Shown: positions 32,860 through 41,033, numbered from the stretch's first letter. The stretch is 64,000 nucleotides of DNA from Acidimicrobiaceae bacterium (GCA_002717365.1 PBDJ01000027.1:17717-81716), one strand, 5' to 3'. The notes: generated from the sequence alone by a model not told the origin. Made by a program: numbers and translations.

Positions 32860-33843
32860 TCACCCTTCTTGTGACCGGAATTTGTATGCCCCAAGTGGCA
32901 ATTCAAGAACCGAGATTAGGCCTGTTCGTGCTGACTTTATGACCTTTGCGGCCTGAAGCACTGCCGCTGCCGTAGCATCATCGCCCGCCACCCCGCCAGC
33001 GATGTGCAGATCAATCTCAGGCAGACCCTCGATCTTGATCGAGTCGAAACACTCATCGACTGAAGAATGTGCCACAAAGCGGAGGGCAAGCGTCCGACCG
33101 TCAGCAGTGCTTGCCTTTAGGGTCTCGATTAGTCCATTTACCCTCTCGGCTGTCTCTGCGTGTACTGGCTCGATATGGTGATCCCACTTCTCGAGGTCCC
33201 ATCCGAGCCCAGTAGCAATTAACCGTGCGCTCTCCTCAAGCCCCACATGCCCAAAACTTCCTTTACTTGCCAATTCTTCGAATTCTTTCGTAGACATTCC
33301 CATTCCAACCTTAACTTGAAATGGACGTCGTCGACTTGTCGGATCCTGTACACGATCCACCTGAATCGATCGAATGGAATGGCTTATAGAAGCCATTGCT
33401 AACGGAAGACGGTCCATCATGAATCCTGGGTTTACACCAGTCCCAACAACCGTAAGGCCGTGATCCAGAGCGAGACTATCTAGTGTTTCACTAATAGAAG
33501 GATGCCGAACGAACGGAAACGACAACTCTTCGCAGGTGCTTACTACGTTAAGTCCCATAGTAAGAGCTTCCTGTATCTGTGGAGCGACAGACTCCAGGTA
33601 GGACCCGGTGGCATGGAGGACCACATCTGCAGTGTTGCCGGCTTCAAGACTGGAAGAGATAACTATATTGCCGGGTTCAAGACCATGATCACTCAATCTC
33701 GTCCCGACTAAAGAACTATCGATGTCCACAACCCCAACAACATTCAAGCGAGGGTCTTGATGCGCTGCCTTTAGGATCTCCTTGCCCATGGGGCCGAGCC
33801 CTTGGACGATTACGGGAGTTGGATCGATTTTTTGGTCAAGCAT
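32860..33843 (-). CDS. DapB-like NAD(P)-dependent amine dehydrogenase (2,4-diaminopentanoate dehydrogenase family)
   Basis: A 327-residue Rossmann-fold protein. VIVQGLGPMGKEILKAAHQD near residue 11 binds NAD(P), VVGVVDIDSSLVG carries the acidic residue after beta-2, and VVGTGVNPGFMMDRLPLA is the hallmark of the dihydrodipicolinate-reductase-like family that includes 2,4-diaminopentanoate dehydrogenase. Members deaminate an amine or reduce an imine next to a carboxylate. Its presence supports a nitrogen-containing intermediate. It overlaps the upstream small gene by eight bases. Confidence 0.8.
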   Translation of the reverse strand: MLDQKIDPTPVIVQGLGPMGKEILKAAHQDPRLNVVGVVDIDSSLVGTRLSDHGLEPGNIVISSSLEAGNTADVVLHATGSYLESVAPQIQEALTMGLNVVSTCEELSFPFVRHPSISETLDSLALDHGLTVVGTGVNPGFMMDRLPLAMASISHSIRSIQVDRVQDPTSRRRPFQVKVGMGMSTKEFEELASKGSFGHVGLEESARLIATGLGWDLEKWDHHIEPVHAETAERVNGLIETLKASTADGRTLALRFVAHSSVDECFDSIKIEGLPEIDLHIAGGVAGDDATAAAVLQAAKVIKSARTGLISVLELPLGAYKFRSQEG

Positions 33844-34144
33844 GTAGGAAGTCAGACAGGCCGATCAGAACCTTGCCACTCGACAAGTCGAAAACGCCCT
33901 CAGTAGGCGAGTCTTCTGCATGAAGACTTATCTCCTTTATGTCCTGTGGTTTGTATAATATAGAGAAGCGAGTATCGCGTATGCCTGATATGAACACAAG
34001 ATGTCCGCCCTTTAAGGAGGGCACTCTTAGCGTGTTGCCAGACTTTCTGGCAACAGTTCTAACCGTGGCCTGAGCTGCCAATGGCAACGATTCCAGGTTT
34101 TTCGGATTCGTACTTGGAACCTCCATATTGACCACTCTCGGCAT
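33836..34144 (-). CDS. Unrecognised 102-residue protein, first gene of the minus-strand operon
   Basis: The reading frame starts at ATG 34144 and overlaps the next gene by eight bases, consistent with translational coupling. The protein (MPRVVNMEVP at the start, LIGLSDFLHA at the end) has no membrane segment, no cysteines and an alternating beta-rich pattern after a basic TVRTVARKSG region. No family was recognised. The ribosome site is weak. It could be a small accessory subunit of the amine dehydrogenase or thiolase. A spurious ORF is also possible, though nothing else occupies the stretch. Confidence 0.5.
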   Translation of the reverse strand: MPRVVNMEVPSTNPKNLESLPLAAQATVRTVARKSGNTLRVPSLKGGHLVFISGIRDTRFSILYKPQDIKEISLHAEDSPTEGVFDLSSGKVLIGLSDFLHA

Positions 34145-34311
34145 GGCAGGGACAAGTCCTGAGGCCCGCTCCTTCGTCGAAGGCTCTGGCTTATCAGGCT
34201 TGGAGGATCTGAGTTCCTAGCCTTCGGTCGAACCAGCAGCGGCAGTGTTTTGGGACACCAAGCCGCCGATGTGATCTTCGAGGACTAGGCCCTTCTGGCC
34301 GGCTCTACGCG

Positions 34312-34339
34312 TTGCACACTTCATTGCACAGAATGCACA
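34312..34339. repeat. Arm-type integrase sites, right end (TTGCACA x2 plus ATGCACA)
   Basis: TTGCACA at 34312-34318 and 34324-34330, and ATGCACA at 34333-34339, lie in direct orientation and share the heptamer with 1308-1324. The context GTTGCACAC is common to both ends. They lie about 100 bases inside the right core, as expected for arm sites of a tyrosine integrase. The remaining bases between 34145 and 34433 hold no convincing gene; the operon promoter for 34144 should be here but could not be assigned. Confidence 0.6.
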
Positions 34340-34433
34340 CCACCACACGGACACAGACCTACCCGTTAGACACACATCGTTGAATCCACGGGCGCTAGCG
34401 GCCCAGACGGACGTCCCGGACAGATTTCTGTGT

Positions 34434-34456
34434 TTCGATTCCCCCCAGCTCCACCA
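34434..34456 (+). other. attR core plus the original encoded CCA of ssrA
   Basis: Bases 34434-34454 are identical to 1213-1233. Here the sequence continues as CCAAGG, so acceptor stem, discriminator A (34453) and CCA (34454-34456) are all encoded. This is the displaced original 3' tip of the tmRNA gene. The working copy at 1232 continues with CAA instead. Confidence 0.88.
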
Positions 34457-34459
34457 AGG

Positions 34460-34496
34460 CGTGTTCGCAGTTTCTGCGTGCACGTGTTCGCAGTTT
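34460..34496. repeat. CGTGTTCGCAGTTT direct repeat, two copies
   Basis: The 14-mer occurs at 34460-34473 and 34483-34496, and again at 35830-35843 in the terminator stem of the DUF418 gene. Around the first and third copies the identity extends leftward to ACCAAGG, giving 21 shared bases. Confidence 0.7.
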
Positions 34497-34497
34497 C

Positions 34498-34528
34498 GAG
34501 AAGGCAGCGCTTTTGGCGCTGCCTTCTC
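34498..34528 (+). terminator. Displaced original ssrA terminator hairpin
   Basis: A perfect 13-bp stem, GAGAAGGCAGCGC (34498-34510) with its complement at 34516-34528, closes a TTTTG loop. It lies 42 bases past the old tmRNA end, on the chromosomal side of attR. There is no T-run after it, but position and strength suggest that it ended ssrA transcripts before the island arrived. Confidence 0.6.
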
Positions 34529-34612
34529 GGCCTCTCGGTGCATGTGTGACACAACCTCCGGCATGCTCCCTTTACTCCCCCGTACCAGCACCAAAGTGGA
34601 AGGCAGGCCGTA

Positions 34613-35677
34613 GTGGCATCAGAGACCTCAAGTGAGCCGGAGAAGACAGGGTTGACCCCGGCTGCGCCAGTCGGACGGGTCGAGCGAATCGTCGCCATCG
34701 ACGTGCTGCGGGGATTCGCCCTGTTGGGGATTCTCGTCGCCAACATCACCCTGTTCGACCTCGATGGCTTCGACGCGGTCGACCAGTCCTTTGAGGACCT
34801 CGTGATCGGTTCGGCGGGAGCGCCGTTCATGGTCGTGCTGCTCATTTTCGTCTTGAACAAGATGATGGCGGTGTTCTCAATGCTGTTCGGGGCGGGAGTG
34901 CTGCTGGTGACCGAACGCATCGAGGCCCGGGGGGAGTCGGCCTTCAGCGTGCACTACGTCCGCAACGTGCTCCTTGCGGGCATCGGCCTGGCACACAGCG
35001 CCCTCTGGTTCGGCGACGTCCTGTTGATCTACGGCCTGAGTGCCCTGTTCCTGTACCCGCTGAGACGCCTAGCGGCCCGCACACTTCTGGTCGCCGGCGC
35101 CGCCGTGTGGCTGGTCGCTGCTTGTGTGGGCGACCCGGTGGCTGAATACGTGGTGCGGGCGCCGGCGATGATGCTGGTCGGAATGGGCCTCTACCGCTTG
35201 GGCGTCATCAACGCCGGTAGGGACGCCGCGTGGTACCGGATGGCGACGCGTCGGTCGTTTGCCATGGGGCTGCCGCTGTGCTCAGTGGCATGGGTGTTCG
35301 TGGAGGATCAGGAGGACCTGGCCCTGCTCGTCAACAACCTGGGCGTGCCGTTCATGGCACTGGGATACGTGTGTCTGGTGATGTGGGTCTGCGAAGAGGG
35401 GCGTCTTCCGCGGGTGCAGGCACGTCTGGCGGCAGCCGGGCAGATGGCGCTCACCAACTACCTGATGCAGACGGTCCTCGGGATGCTGTCCATCCACGCG
35501 CTCAACCACCTGCGGGGCGAGCGGGTCACGGCGTTCTGGATGATGGTCGCCACGTTCACCATCTGGACGGTGCAGTTGGCGTGGTCGGCGCCGTGGTTGC
35601 GGGTGTTCCGGTTCGGTCCGGCCGAGTGGGCATGGCGCAGTGCCACATACCGGAGAATGCAGCGCTTCCGGACCTGA
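34613..35677 (+). CDS. DUF418-family multi-pass membrane protein
   Basis: A 354-residue membrane protein of the DUF418/YeiB group, whose function is not established. GRVERIVAIDVLRGFALLGI at residues 20-40 and MMAVFSMLFGAGVLLVTERI near residue 85 are the family signatures. About eight to ten hydrophobic segments follow, and AAAGQMALTNYLMQTVLGM near residue 280 is the conserved C-terminal motif. GTG 34613 is preceded by GGAAGGC. Before the island inserted, this gene was the direct downstream neighbour of ssrA. It ends 130 bases before a bidirectional terminator. Confidence 0.88.
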   Translation: MASETSSEPEKTGLTPAAPVGRVERIVAIDVLRGFALLGILVANITLFDLDGFDAVDQSFEDLVIGSAGAPFMVVLLIFVLNKMMAVFSMLFGAGVLLVTERIEARGESAFSVHYVRNVLLAGIGLAHSALWFGDVLLIYGLSALFLYPLRRLAARTLLVAGAAVWLVAACVGDPVAEYVVRAPAMMLVGMGLYRLGVINAGRDAAWYRMATRRSFAMGLPLCSVAWVFVEDQEDLALLVNNLGVPFMALGYVCLVMWVCEEGRLPRVQARLAAAGQMALTNYLMQTVLGMLSIHALNHLRGERVTAFWMMVATFTIWTVQLAWSAPWLRVFRFGPAEWAWRSATYRRMQRFRT

Positions 35678-35807
35678 GCTCGGCCCTCAGTTGCGGTTGT
35701 TCTCCAGTTGATTCCTCTAGTTGGAGACTGTGGAGCCTCCCCCACTTATCGGGTGAAGCCTCCGGTCAGAGTCCCATCAGACCCCAGTCGCCACACGGCG
35801 CTGGCAG

Positions 35808-35842
35808 AACTGCGAACACGTGACCAAGGCGTGTTCGCAGTT
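35808..35842. terminator. Bidirectional terminator between converging genes
   Basis: AACTGCGAACACG (35808-35820) pairs perfectly with CGTGTTCGCAGTT (35830-35842) over a nine-base loop, with TTTT on the right arm. It serves the DUF418 gene on the plus strand and may also serve the lipoprotein gene ending at 35851 on the minus strand. Its right arm shares 21 bases with the region downstream of attR. Confidence 0.75.
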
Positions 35843-35850
35843 TTACGTGC

Positions 35851-37242
35851 TCACCACTCAGTACAAATCGCCGAAAGCAACTGGCCGCCAATCGCCGGGT
35901 CGAAGTTCCCGTAGTAAATGATCCTTTCGCCGCTCGGCAGCAGGAGCACTTCCGGGTCGTTCCCGAAGTAGAGGCCTGTATACGCCTCGTCAACAAAGGT
36001 CAGGCCGTCAACCGACGTAGCGCGCCAGAGGCCGTCGGGTGCACCTCCCTGCGAGGCCCGGAACTTGCCATAGAACAGTGAGACTGAACCATCGGCCGCA
36101 ATCACTGGGAACGGGTGCTCAGCCGAGTCCGTGAGGTACGGCGCTCCCTCTCCCAGACGCCAGCCGGGGTCGACCGTCCATTCGAGGAGGTCGGTAGAGG
36201 TAGCGCTGCCGGACCGCTTGCCACCCGGTCCCGTACCCGGCACTGCCAAGGTGGAGTAATACATCCGCCATAGGCCCGGCTCGACCTCGACGATAGACGG
36301 GCTACTGATAGCCGCCAGACCGGCGGCCTGAGCCGTCAATCGGTCCCCCGGATCTTTGACGAAATCGAGGCCGTCATCGCTGGTAAATGACGCAATCTCC
36401 CTGACCTTGCTCACGTACATCCGCCATCGGCCGTCAGGAAGACGCCACACGCGCGGCTGTCCCGCCTCAGTCCCGGCGATTCGGACCCCCGGCTCCTCAG
36501 CAAACACCCGACCGTCATCGGACACGGCGCTCACAATGCCGATCCCCTGAGCAAAGGCGTAAAGGCGGATCCGCCCGTCGTCGAGAACGGTGGCTGTCGG
36601 ATCGGCGATCGGCTGTCCGAGCGCCACACCGAAGGCCGGCGGTTGGTAAAAGACCCCGTGACTGGTGCAGATAGTCGGCCCATCCCAAACATCACCTGCC
36701 GGTTGTGGCGGGTCACCCGCGGGCTGCGGCGGGTCCACCACCTGGCCGCCTTCGGTTCCACGCCCGAAGCAGTGCATGACCTGATCGGTCTCTGCTTGGT
36801 CCATGGGGCGGGTCCGCAGCGCCTTGAAGGTGGCATCACCCAACGCATGGAAAATGCACGCCTCGTTGTCGGGCCTCAGATGGTTTAAGACATTGGCACC
36901 GTCAAGGCGATAGTCGTAGCCGTCGACTACCTGCGTGTTAACGGATTCGGGCAAGTTGGTTGGATCCATTGTCGTGGTTGGTGCCGCAGTGGTGGCCGGT
37001 GCCGCAGTCGTCGTCGCGGCAACCGTTGTTGTCACCGCAACCGTTGTTGTCGGCACAGCAGTCGTCGTCGCGGCAACCGTTGTTGTCACCGCAACCGTTG
37101 TTGTCGGCACAGCAGTTGTGGTCGGCGCCTGAGTCTCTGCTGGGGCAACCGTCGTAACTGGTGTAGCGGTGTCTGAACTACCGCCACATCCCGAGACGAC
37201 CAACAAGAACGTCAGCGCAACCACGCACTTCCTCATCGCCAC
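35851..37242 (-). CDS. Secreted lipoprotein with Thr-rich linker and sialidase/arabinanase-like beta-propeller
   Basis: A 463-residue exported lipoprotein. The signal peptide ends at lipobox Cys (VVSGC), followed by about 75 residues of TTT/AVP/TVA repeats as a surface linker. A short region with two cysteines (EACIFHALGDAT, QVMHCFGRG) comes next. The C-terminal 270 residues show repeating beta-blade motifs (DDGRIRLYAFAQG, PDGRWRMYVSKV, EPGLWRMYYSTL, DGSVSLFYGKF), as in five-bladed GH43/GH32-like or sialidase-like propellers. Enzymatic residues could not be assigned. GTG 37242 fits GGAGGG; ATG 37236 is the alternative. The upstream element and N-terminus match the lipoprotein gene at 62919. 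Confidence 0.8.
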   Translation of the reverse strand: MAMRKCVVALTFLLVVSGCGGSSDTATPVTTVAPAETQAPTTTAVPTTTVAVTTTVAATTTAVPTTTVAVTTTVAATTTAAPATTAAPTTTMDPTNLPESVNTQVVDGYDYRLDGANVLNHLRPDNEACIFHALGDATFKALRTRPMDQAETDQVMHCFGRGTEGGQVVDPPQPAGDPPQPAGDVWDGPTICTSHGVFYQPPAFGVALGQPIADPTATVLDDGRIRLYAFAQGIGIVSAVSDDGRVFAEEPGVRIAGTEAGQPRVWRLPDGRWRMYVSKVREIASFTSDDGLDFVKDPGDRLTAQAAGLAAISSPSIVEVEPGLWRMYYSTLAVPGTGPGGKRSGSATSTDLLEWTVDPGWRLGEGAPYLTDSAEHPFPVIAADGSVSLFYGKFRASQGGAPDGLWRATSVDGLTFVDEAYTGLYFGNDPEVLLLPSGERIIYYGNFDPAIGGQLLSAICTEW

Positions 37243-37246
37243 ATTC

Positions 37247-37272
37247 TGTCATCCCTCCCCTGAGGGGGGGGG
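37247..37272 (-). repeat. Shared upstream element of two lipoprotein genes, copy 1
   Basis: Read on the minus strand, CCCCCCCCTCAGGGGAGGG followed by one differing base and TGACA lies immediately ahead of the start codon at 37242. It repeats at 62884-62908 with a single mismatch over 25 bases. The CCCCTCAGGGG palindrome and the GGGGAGGG ribosome site are both inside it. Confidence 0.7.
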
Positions 37273-37385
37273 CGGGGGTTCTGCCGCCCTCTACCTCCCG
37301 GCAGGACTCCAAACACTCGACCAACCAGGCGCTCGAAAGAGACTGCCAATGAGAGTTGCTTTGGCACTCGTGGGAAACTCCGACC

Positions 37386-40300
37386 ATGAAACGGACTGCT
37401 GTCTCGTTGGTGGTCCTGGCCATGTTCGTCTCAGCCTGCTCGGGTGACACCTCCAAGACTGCTCCGATCGATACCACCGGGCCCGCATCGCTCGCCACAA
37501 CCAGACCTGTAACCACGACCACGCCAGCCCCGACGACCAGTGTCCCCCCGGCGACCACGCCAGCGCCGACGACCAGTGTCCCCTCGACGACTACGACTGC
37601 GCCGACGACCAGTGTCCCCTCGACGACTACGACTGCGCCGCCCGCCACAACCACCTCTACGGTCCCGCGACCTGATTGGCCCGCAATCGTCGAGGTAGTG
37701 GTTGACGATTGGCGGTCCAAGGGTGTGCCAATTATTCCCGGTGTCAGTGTCGCTGTACTGCTCCCGGACGGCACCGAGGTCGTTGTGGCACGGGGCGTGG
37801 CTGACCTCGTGACGGAGGTTCCGGTGACCCCCGACGACTACTTCCGTATTGGCTCAATTTCGAAAACCATCACGTCGATTGCCCTCCTTCAATTAGTGGC
37901 CGAAGGGCTCGTCGCTCTCGACGAGCCGGCATCCACCTACGTGGGTGACCTCCTTGCCGGCTACACCCTTAACGGTGTCGACTACGGAAATTCGGTCACA
38001 GTGCGTCAACTCCTGAACCACACCGACGGCTTTGCCGAGTACGCCTATGACCTCGGGTTCTACCTGCAGACCTCCGAGCGGTTGGACCAGGTGTTCGAAC
38101 CCGGAGAAATCATCGACTGGGCCATCTCGAGGGGCCCGCAGCACGCTCCAGGAACCGCTTACGCCTACAACACAGTCGGCCACAACGTGGTCGGACTGGT
38201 CATCGAGGCCGTCACCGGACAGCCCGCCCACGAGGTACTCCGGGAGAGGATCTTCGACCCGCTAGACCTCAAAGCAATCTTCCTCCCCCCTGCCGAGGAC
38301 CCTCCCCAGCCGGTCGTTCACGGCTACGCCGCTACGACTCTCAAGGCCGCTTTCGACCTACTCCCGGCAACCGCCGCCATGGCTCCAACGGCCACGGTGG
38401 GCGAGGTCTACGACATCTCCGTCGTCCCCCAAGAAGCGATCCGGTCGGCTGGCTGGACGGGTGGTGGCATCGAGGCCCAGATGAAAGATGTGGCCCACAT
38501 CTTCCGAGCGATGTTCAACGGCTCGCTGCTCGATGAAGACATGATCACCGAGTTCCTGACAACCAGCGAGTTCAGCAACTACGCCCTCGGCATCAGCATC
38601 GGCGAAGCCGACGTAAACACCGCCGGTGCAGCGGTTGAACTCTCCGAGGGAACCATTTCTTACTCTCACGGTGGCGGCGTACCAGGCTTTCGAAGCCATG
38701 CCGCCTACTACCCGGAACTCGACATCGCCCTGGCCATCTCAACCAACGTGCTGCCCGCAGATCCGGACGTTGTCATACTCGCCAACGGAATCATCGCCGC
38801 GATCCTCGCAGAGAGCGACGGTCTCCTTGACGGCAACTGCGAGTCGTGCTCTACACCGGCCACGGATTCCACTTCTGCTGCTTCTGAAGCACTAGCTGGC
38901 CTTGACTCATTCCTCGCCCGGGGTCCTTGGGAGGTCGGTGTACGAACCCTCCAGTTGGATGACCGAGCAGTAGAGGTCTGGTACCCGGTTGAACCTCTTG
39001 CCGTTGCGAGCAAGTCCACAGAGGTGGTTAACGGCGTCGATCTGATTTCAGAGGTTCTCCAACCCTTTATTCCCGGGGACTTGGGCGGCGAGGTGGATAC
39101 CGGCGCTTATCGAGATGCACCCGCTGCAACTAGCGACGAACGGTTCCCTGTAGCTGCCTACAGCCATGGAAGCCCCGGCTACCGACAGGCAGCCACATTT
39201 CTGACCGGGCATCTAGCCAGCCATGGTGTCATCACGATCGCGGTGGAGCACCTCGGTCGAAGCCTCTCCACGCTCTTGACTCCACTTGCAGGAGCTGACA
39301 CGGCTGAAGATGACGTGACGGATCTTCTGAACGCTCTCGATCTAGTTGGTGACGACTCGGAACTAGGTGCGGTCGTGGACACCTCGCGCATGGTGGTCAT
39401 TGGCCATTCGGCCGGTGCGCGAACCGCGGCTCTGGCCACCGCGGATGAGCGGGTAGTCGGTGTTGCTCTTCTTGCCGGAGTCTCACAGGAGCTTGCAACC
39501 AGCCGACCTGCTTTGATGGTGGTCTTCGAAAACGATGGAATAGTCGACCCGGCGAACATCTGGAATCTCCATGAGTCTCTCGACGACTCGATCTTTGTGA
39601 ATATCGCCGGAACCGGCCATGCGGCACCACTTGACGCCTGCCCTTTGATTCAGGACCGAGGGGGGCTCACTGAGTTACGCGAAGCGCTTGGAGAGGCGAT
39701 AGTCCGTAGCGGTGAGGACGGCTGCCTGCCTAAAGACACCGACGCCCGAGCTGTTCAGGATCTCTTGCGCATTTACATAACTGGCTTCGCCTATGAAGTC
39801 CTTGGTCTCTCAGCAGGACCGATCGGGCTGACCGCTGAGGTCGCCGACCTAGTGACAGGAGTTGAGCTTCAAGGGTTCAACGAGCCACCTCCACCGCAAA
39901 GCCCGACAGCGAACCAGGAATCAGCGACTACGACTACTCAGGCGCCGGAGACCGTGATAGCCGCTACACCATCTGCGACCTTTTCCCAGGAGGTAAGCGG
40001 TCATTTGGTGGAGACGGCCGTCATCTGCGGGCTTGACGGCTTGGAGGTCGAATATCGGGTGGATGGGCTACCAATTGACCCGGAGACGGCTGGCCTCCGC
40101 TTTACCCAGGGCGCTCAGAGCTTTCACCGGGTGGTGGGAGCAGAAGATGGTGGCGACCCGGACTATCTGTTCGATGGTGGTTGGTGGGTTGAGGACCGCA
40201 CCGACGGTGTGTCTTGTGAACCGTACGAAGGACCCAACTGGGAGGACTTCACCAACGACTCGATTCTGGTCACGGAGATCATCTGGGCGAACACCGACCT

Positions 40301-41033
40301 CCGGGATGTTCGGTGCCCCGGGAACGAAGATTGTGTCGTGGACTTCGACTATGTGCGTCGGACCACCGTGGATGGGAACCTTCTCGAAATCGGGTTCGAC
40401 TGTGCAGAAGCCGGTGTGGCTGAAGCGTGGTGGGTGGTCGATGGCGTGATGGTGGGGAACCGCTACTACCACCCGCCGGAGTTCAATTATGAAGATTACG
40501 AGGAGTGGGTGGTTGGGCCGATGCGCAACCTCTACGGCGACACCGTCTACGACTACGTGGCCTACGTCCACTGGATGGACGGTGAGGCCTTAGTGTTCGA
40601 CATCGGACGAGTAAAGATCGATCTGAGCCTAGAAGCATTTATTGAGGGCGATAACTGCGTTCTACTCGACTGGTTCGCCGCTCCACAGACACCTACGACA
40701 CAGGCACCCGCTACCACTACGACGACCACACCACCAACGACGACGACTACGACTCAGGCACCGGCCACGACGACCACGACTCCACCGCCGGCACTGGTGA
40801 ACATCTCTGGGTTCGCCTACAGCGGCGCAACCGAGGCGTCGGTTGGACAGACGATTCGGTTTACCAACATGGACGGGGCAGCACATACCGCATCGGCTGC
40901 TGGTAACAGCTTTGACACCGGCACGCTTTCCGGCGGCCAGTCAGCCGACGTGGTGATCAACCAGCCCGGGACCTACGCGTACTTCTGCTGGTTCCACGGC
41001 GGAATGACGGGGACGATCACCGTCACCGACTAG
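37386..41033 (+). CDS. Giant multidomain lipoprotein: beta-lactamase-like + alpha/beta hydrolase + cupredoxin
   Basis: A 1215-residue exported lipoprotein. ATG 37386 gives a signal peptide with lipobox Cys18 (FVSAC), then a Thr/Pro-rich linker to about residue 95. Domain 1 (about 95-475) is a class C beta-lactamase/esterase fold: SISKTITSIALL (S-x-x-K), YAYNTVGHNVVG (Y-x-N) and SHGGGVPGF. Domain 2 (about 490-835) is an alpha/beta hydrolase of the PAF-acetylhydrolase/chlorophyllase kind: AYSHGSPGYRQ and nucleophile in VIGHSAGART. An unassigned region of about 250 residues follows a second short linker. After a third Thr-rich linker, a C-terminal cupredoxin (about 1135-1215) has AAHTAS and YFCWFHGGMTG, giving His, Cys, His and Met type 1 copper ligands. 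The reading frame is unbroken, so it is one polypeptide. Confidence 0.87.
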   Translation: MKRTAVSLVVLAMFVSACSGDTSKTAPIDTTGPASLATTRPVTTTTPAPTTSVPPATTPAPTTSVPSTTTTAPTTSVPSTTTTAPPATTTSTVPRPDWPAIVEVVVDDWRSKGVPIIPGVSVAVLLPDGTEVVVARGVADLVTEVPVTPDDYFRIGSISKTITSIALLQLVAEGLVALDEPASTYVGDLLAGYTLNGVDYGNSVTVRQLLNHTDGFAEYAYDLGFYLQTSERLDQVFEPGEIIDWAISRGPQHAPGTAYAYNTVGHNVVGLVIEAVTGQPAHEVLRERIFDPLDLKAIFLPPAEDPPQPVVHGYAATTLKAAFDLLPATAAMAPTATVGEVYDISVVPQEAIRSAGWTGGGIEAQMKDVAHIFRAMFNGSLLDEDMITEFLTTSEFSNYALGISIGEADVNTAGAAVELSEGTISYSHGGGVPGFRSHAAYYPELDIALAISTNVLPADPDVVILANGIIAAILAESDGLLDGNCESCSTPATDSTSAASEALAGLDSFLARGPWEVGVRTLQLDDRAVEVWYPVEPLAVASKSTEVVNGVDLISEVLQPFIPGDLGGEVDTGAYRDAPAATSDERFPVAAYSHGSPGYRQAATFLTGHLASHGVITIAVEHLGRSLSTLLTPLAGADTAEDDVTDLLNALDLVGDDSELGAVVDTSRMVVIGHSAGARTAALATADERVVGVALLAGVSQELATSRPALMVVFENDGIVDPANIWNLHESLDDSIFVNIAGTGHAAPLDACPLIQDRGGLTELREALGEAIVRSGEDGCLPKDTDARAVQDLLRIYITGFAYEVLGLSAGPIGLTAEVADLVTGVELQGFNEPPPPQSPTANQESATTTTQAPETVIAATPSATFSQEVSGHLVETAVICGLDGLEVEYRVDGLPIDPETAGLRFTQGAQSFHRVVGAEDGGDPDYLFDGGWWVEDRTDGVSCEPYEGPNWEDFTNDSILVTEIIWANTDLRDVRCPGNEDCVVDFDYVRRTTVDGNLLEIGFDCAEAGVAEAWWVVDGVMVGNRYYHPPEFNYEDYEEWVVGPMRNLYGDTVYDYVAYVHWMDGEALVFDIGRVKIDLSLEAFIEGDNCVLLDWFAAPQTPTTQAPATTTTTTPPTTTTTTQAPATTTTTPPPALVNISGFAYSGATEASVGQTIRFTNMDGAAHTASAAGNSFDTGTLSGGQSADVVINQPGTYAYFCWFHGGMTGTITVTD

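Larger units (their letters stand above)
1213..34454. mobile_element. 33.2 kb genomic island integrated in ssrA, with catabolic cargo
   Basis: The boundaries are a perfect 21-bp direct repeat of the tmRNA 3' end at 1213-1233 and 34434-34454. The integrase gene begins about 150 bases inside the left end, and TTGCACA arm-type repeats occur near both ends. Base composition changes at the borders: a sampled 60-base line inside (25081) has 29 G+C, while one in the flank (54961) has 40. The cargo is an importer, oxidoreductases, hydrolases and CoA enzymes in two convergent operons. No relaxase, conjugation, replication, excisionase or regulator gene was recognised. tmRNA genes are a well-known target of tyrosine integrases. 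The insertion separates ssrA from its original terminator, which now lies at 34498-34528. Confidence 0.93.

Noticed and set aside
2727..34144. Prophage interpretation of the integrase-bearing element
   Set aside because: No capsid, terminase, portal, tail or lysis gene is present; all cargo is metabolic.
36960..37140. Regular short repeats suggesting a CRISPR-like or satellite array (also at 63010-63180, 37500-37650 and 40680-40790)
   Set aside because: They are in-frame Thr/Pro/Ala/Val linker codons of lipoproteins, with no spacers and no cas genes.
37178..37774. Minus-strand ORF of 198 codons rich in Val and Gly over the start of the giant lipoprotein
   Set aside because: It is the antisense of the Thr-rich linker, low complexity and without a ribosome site.
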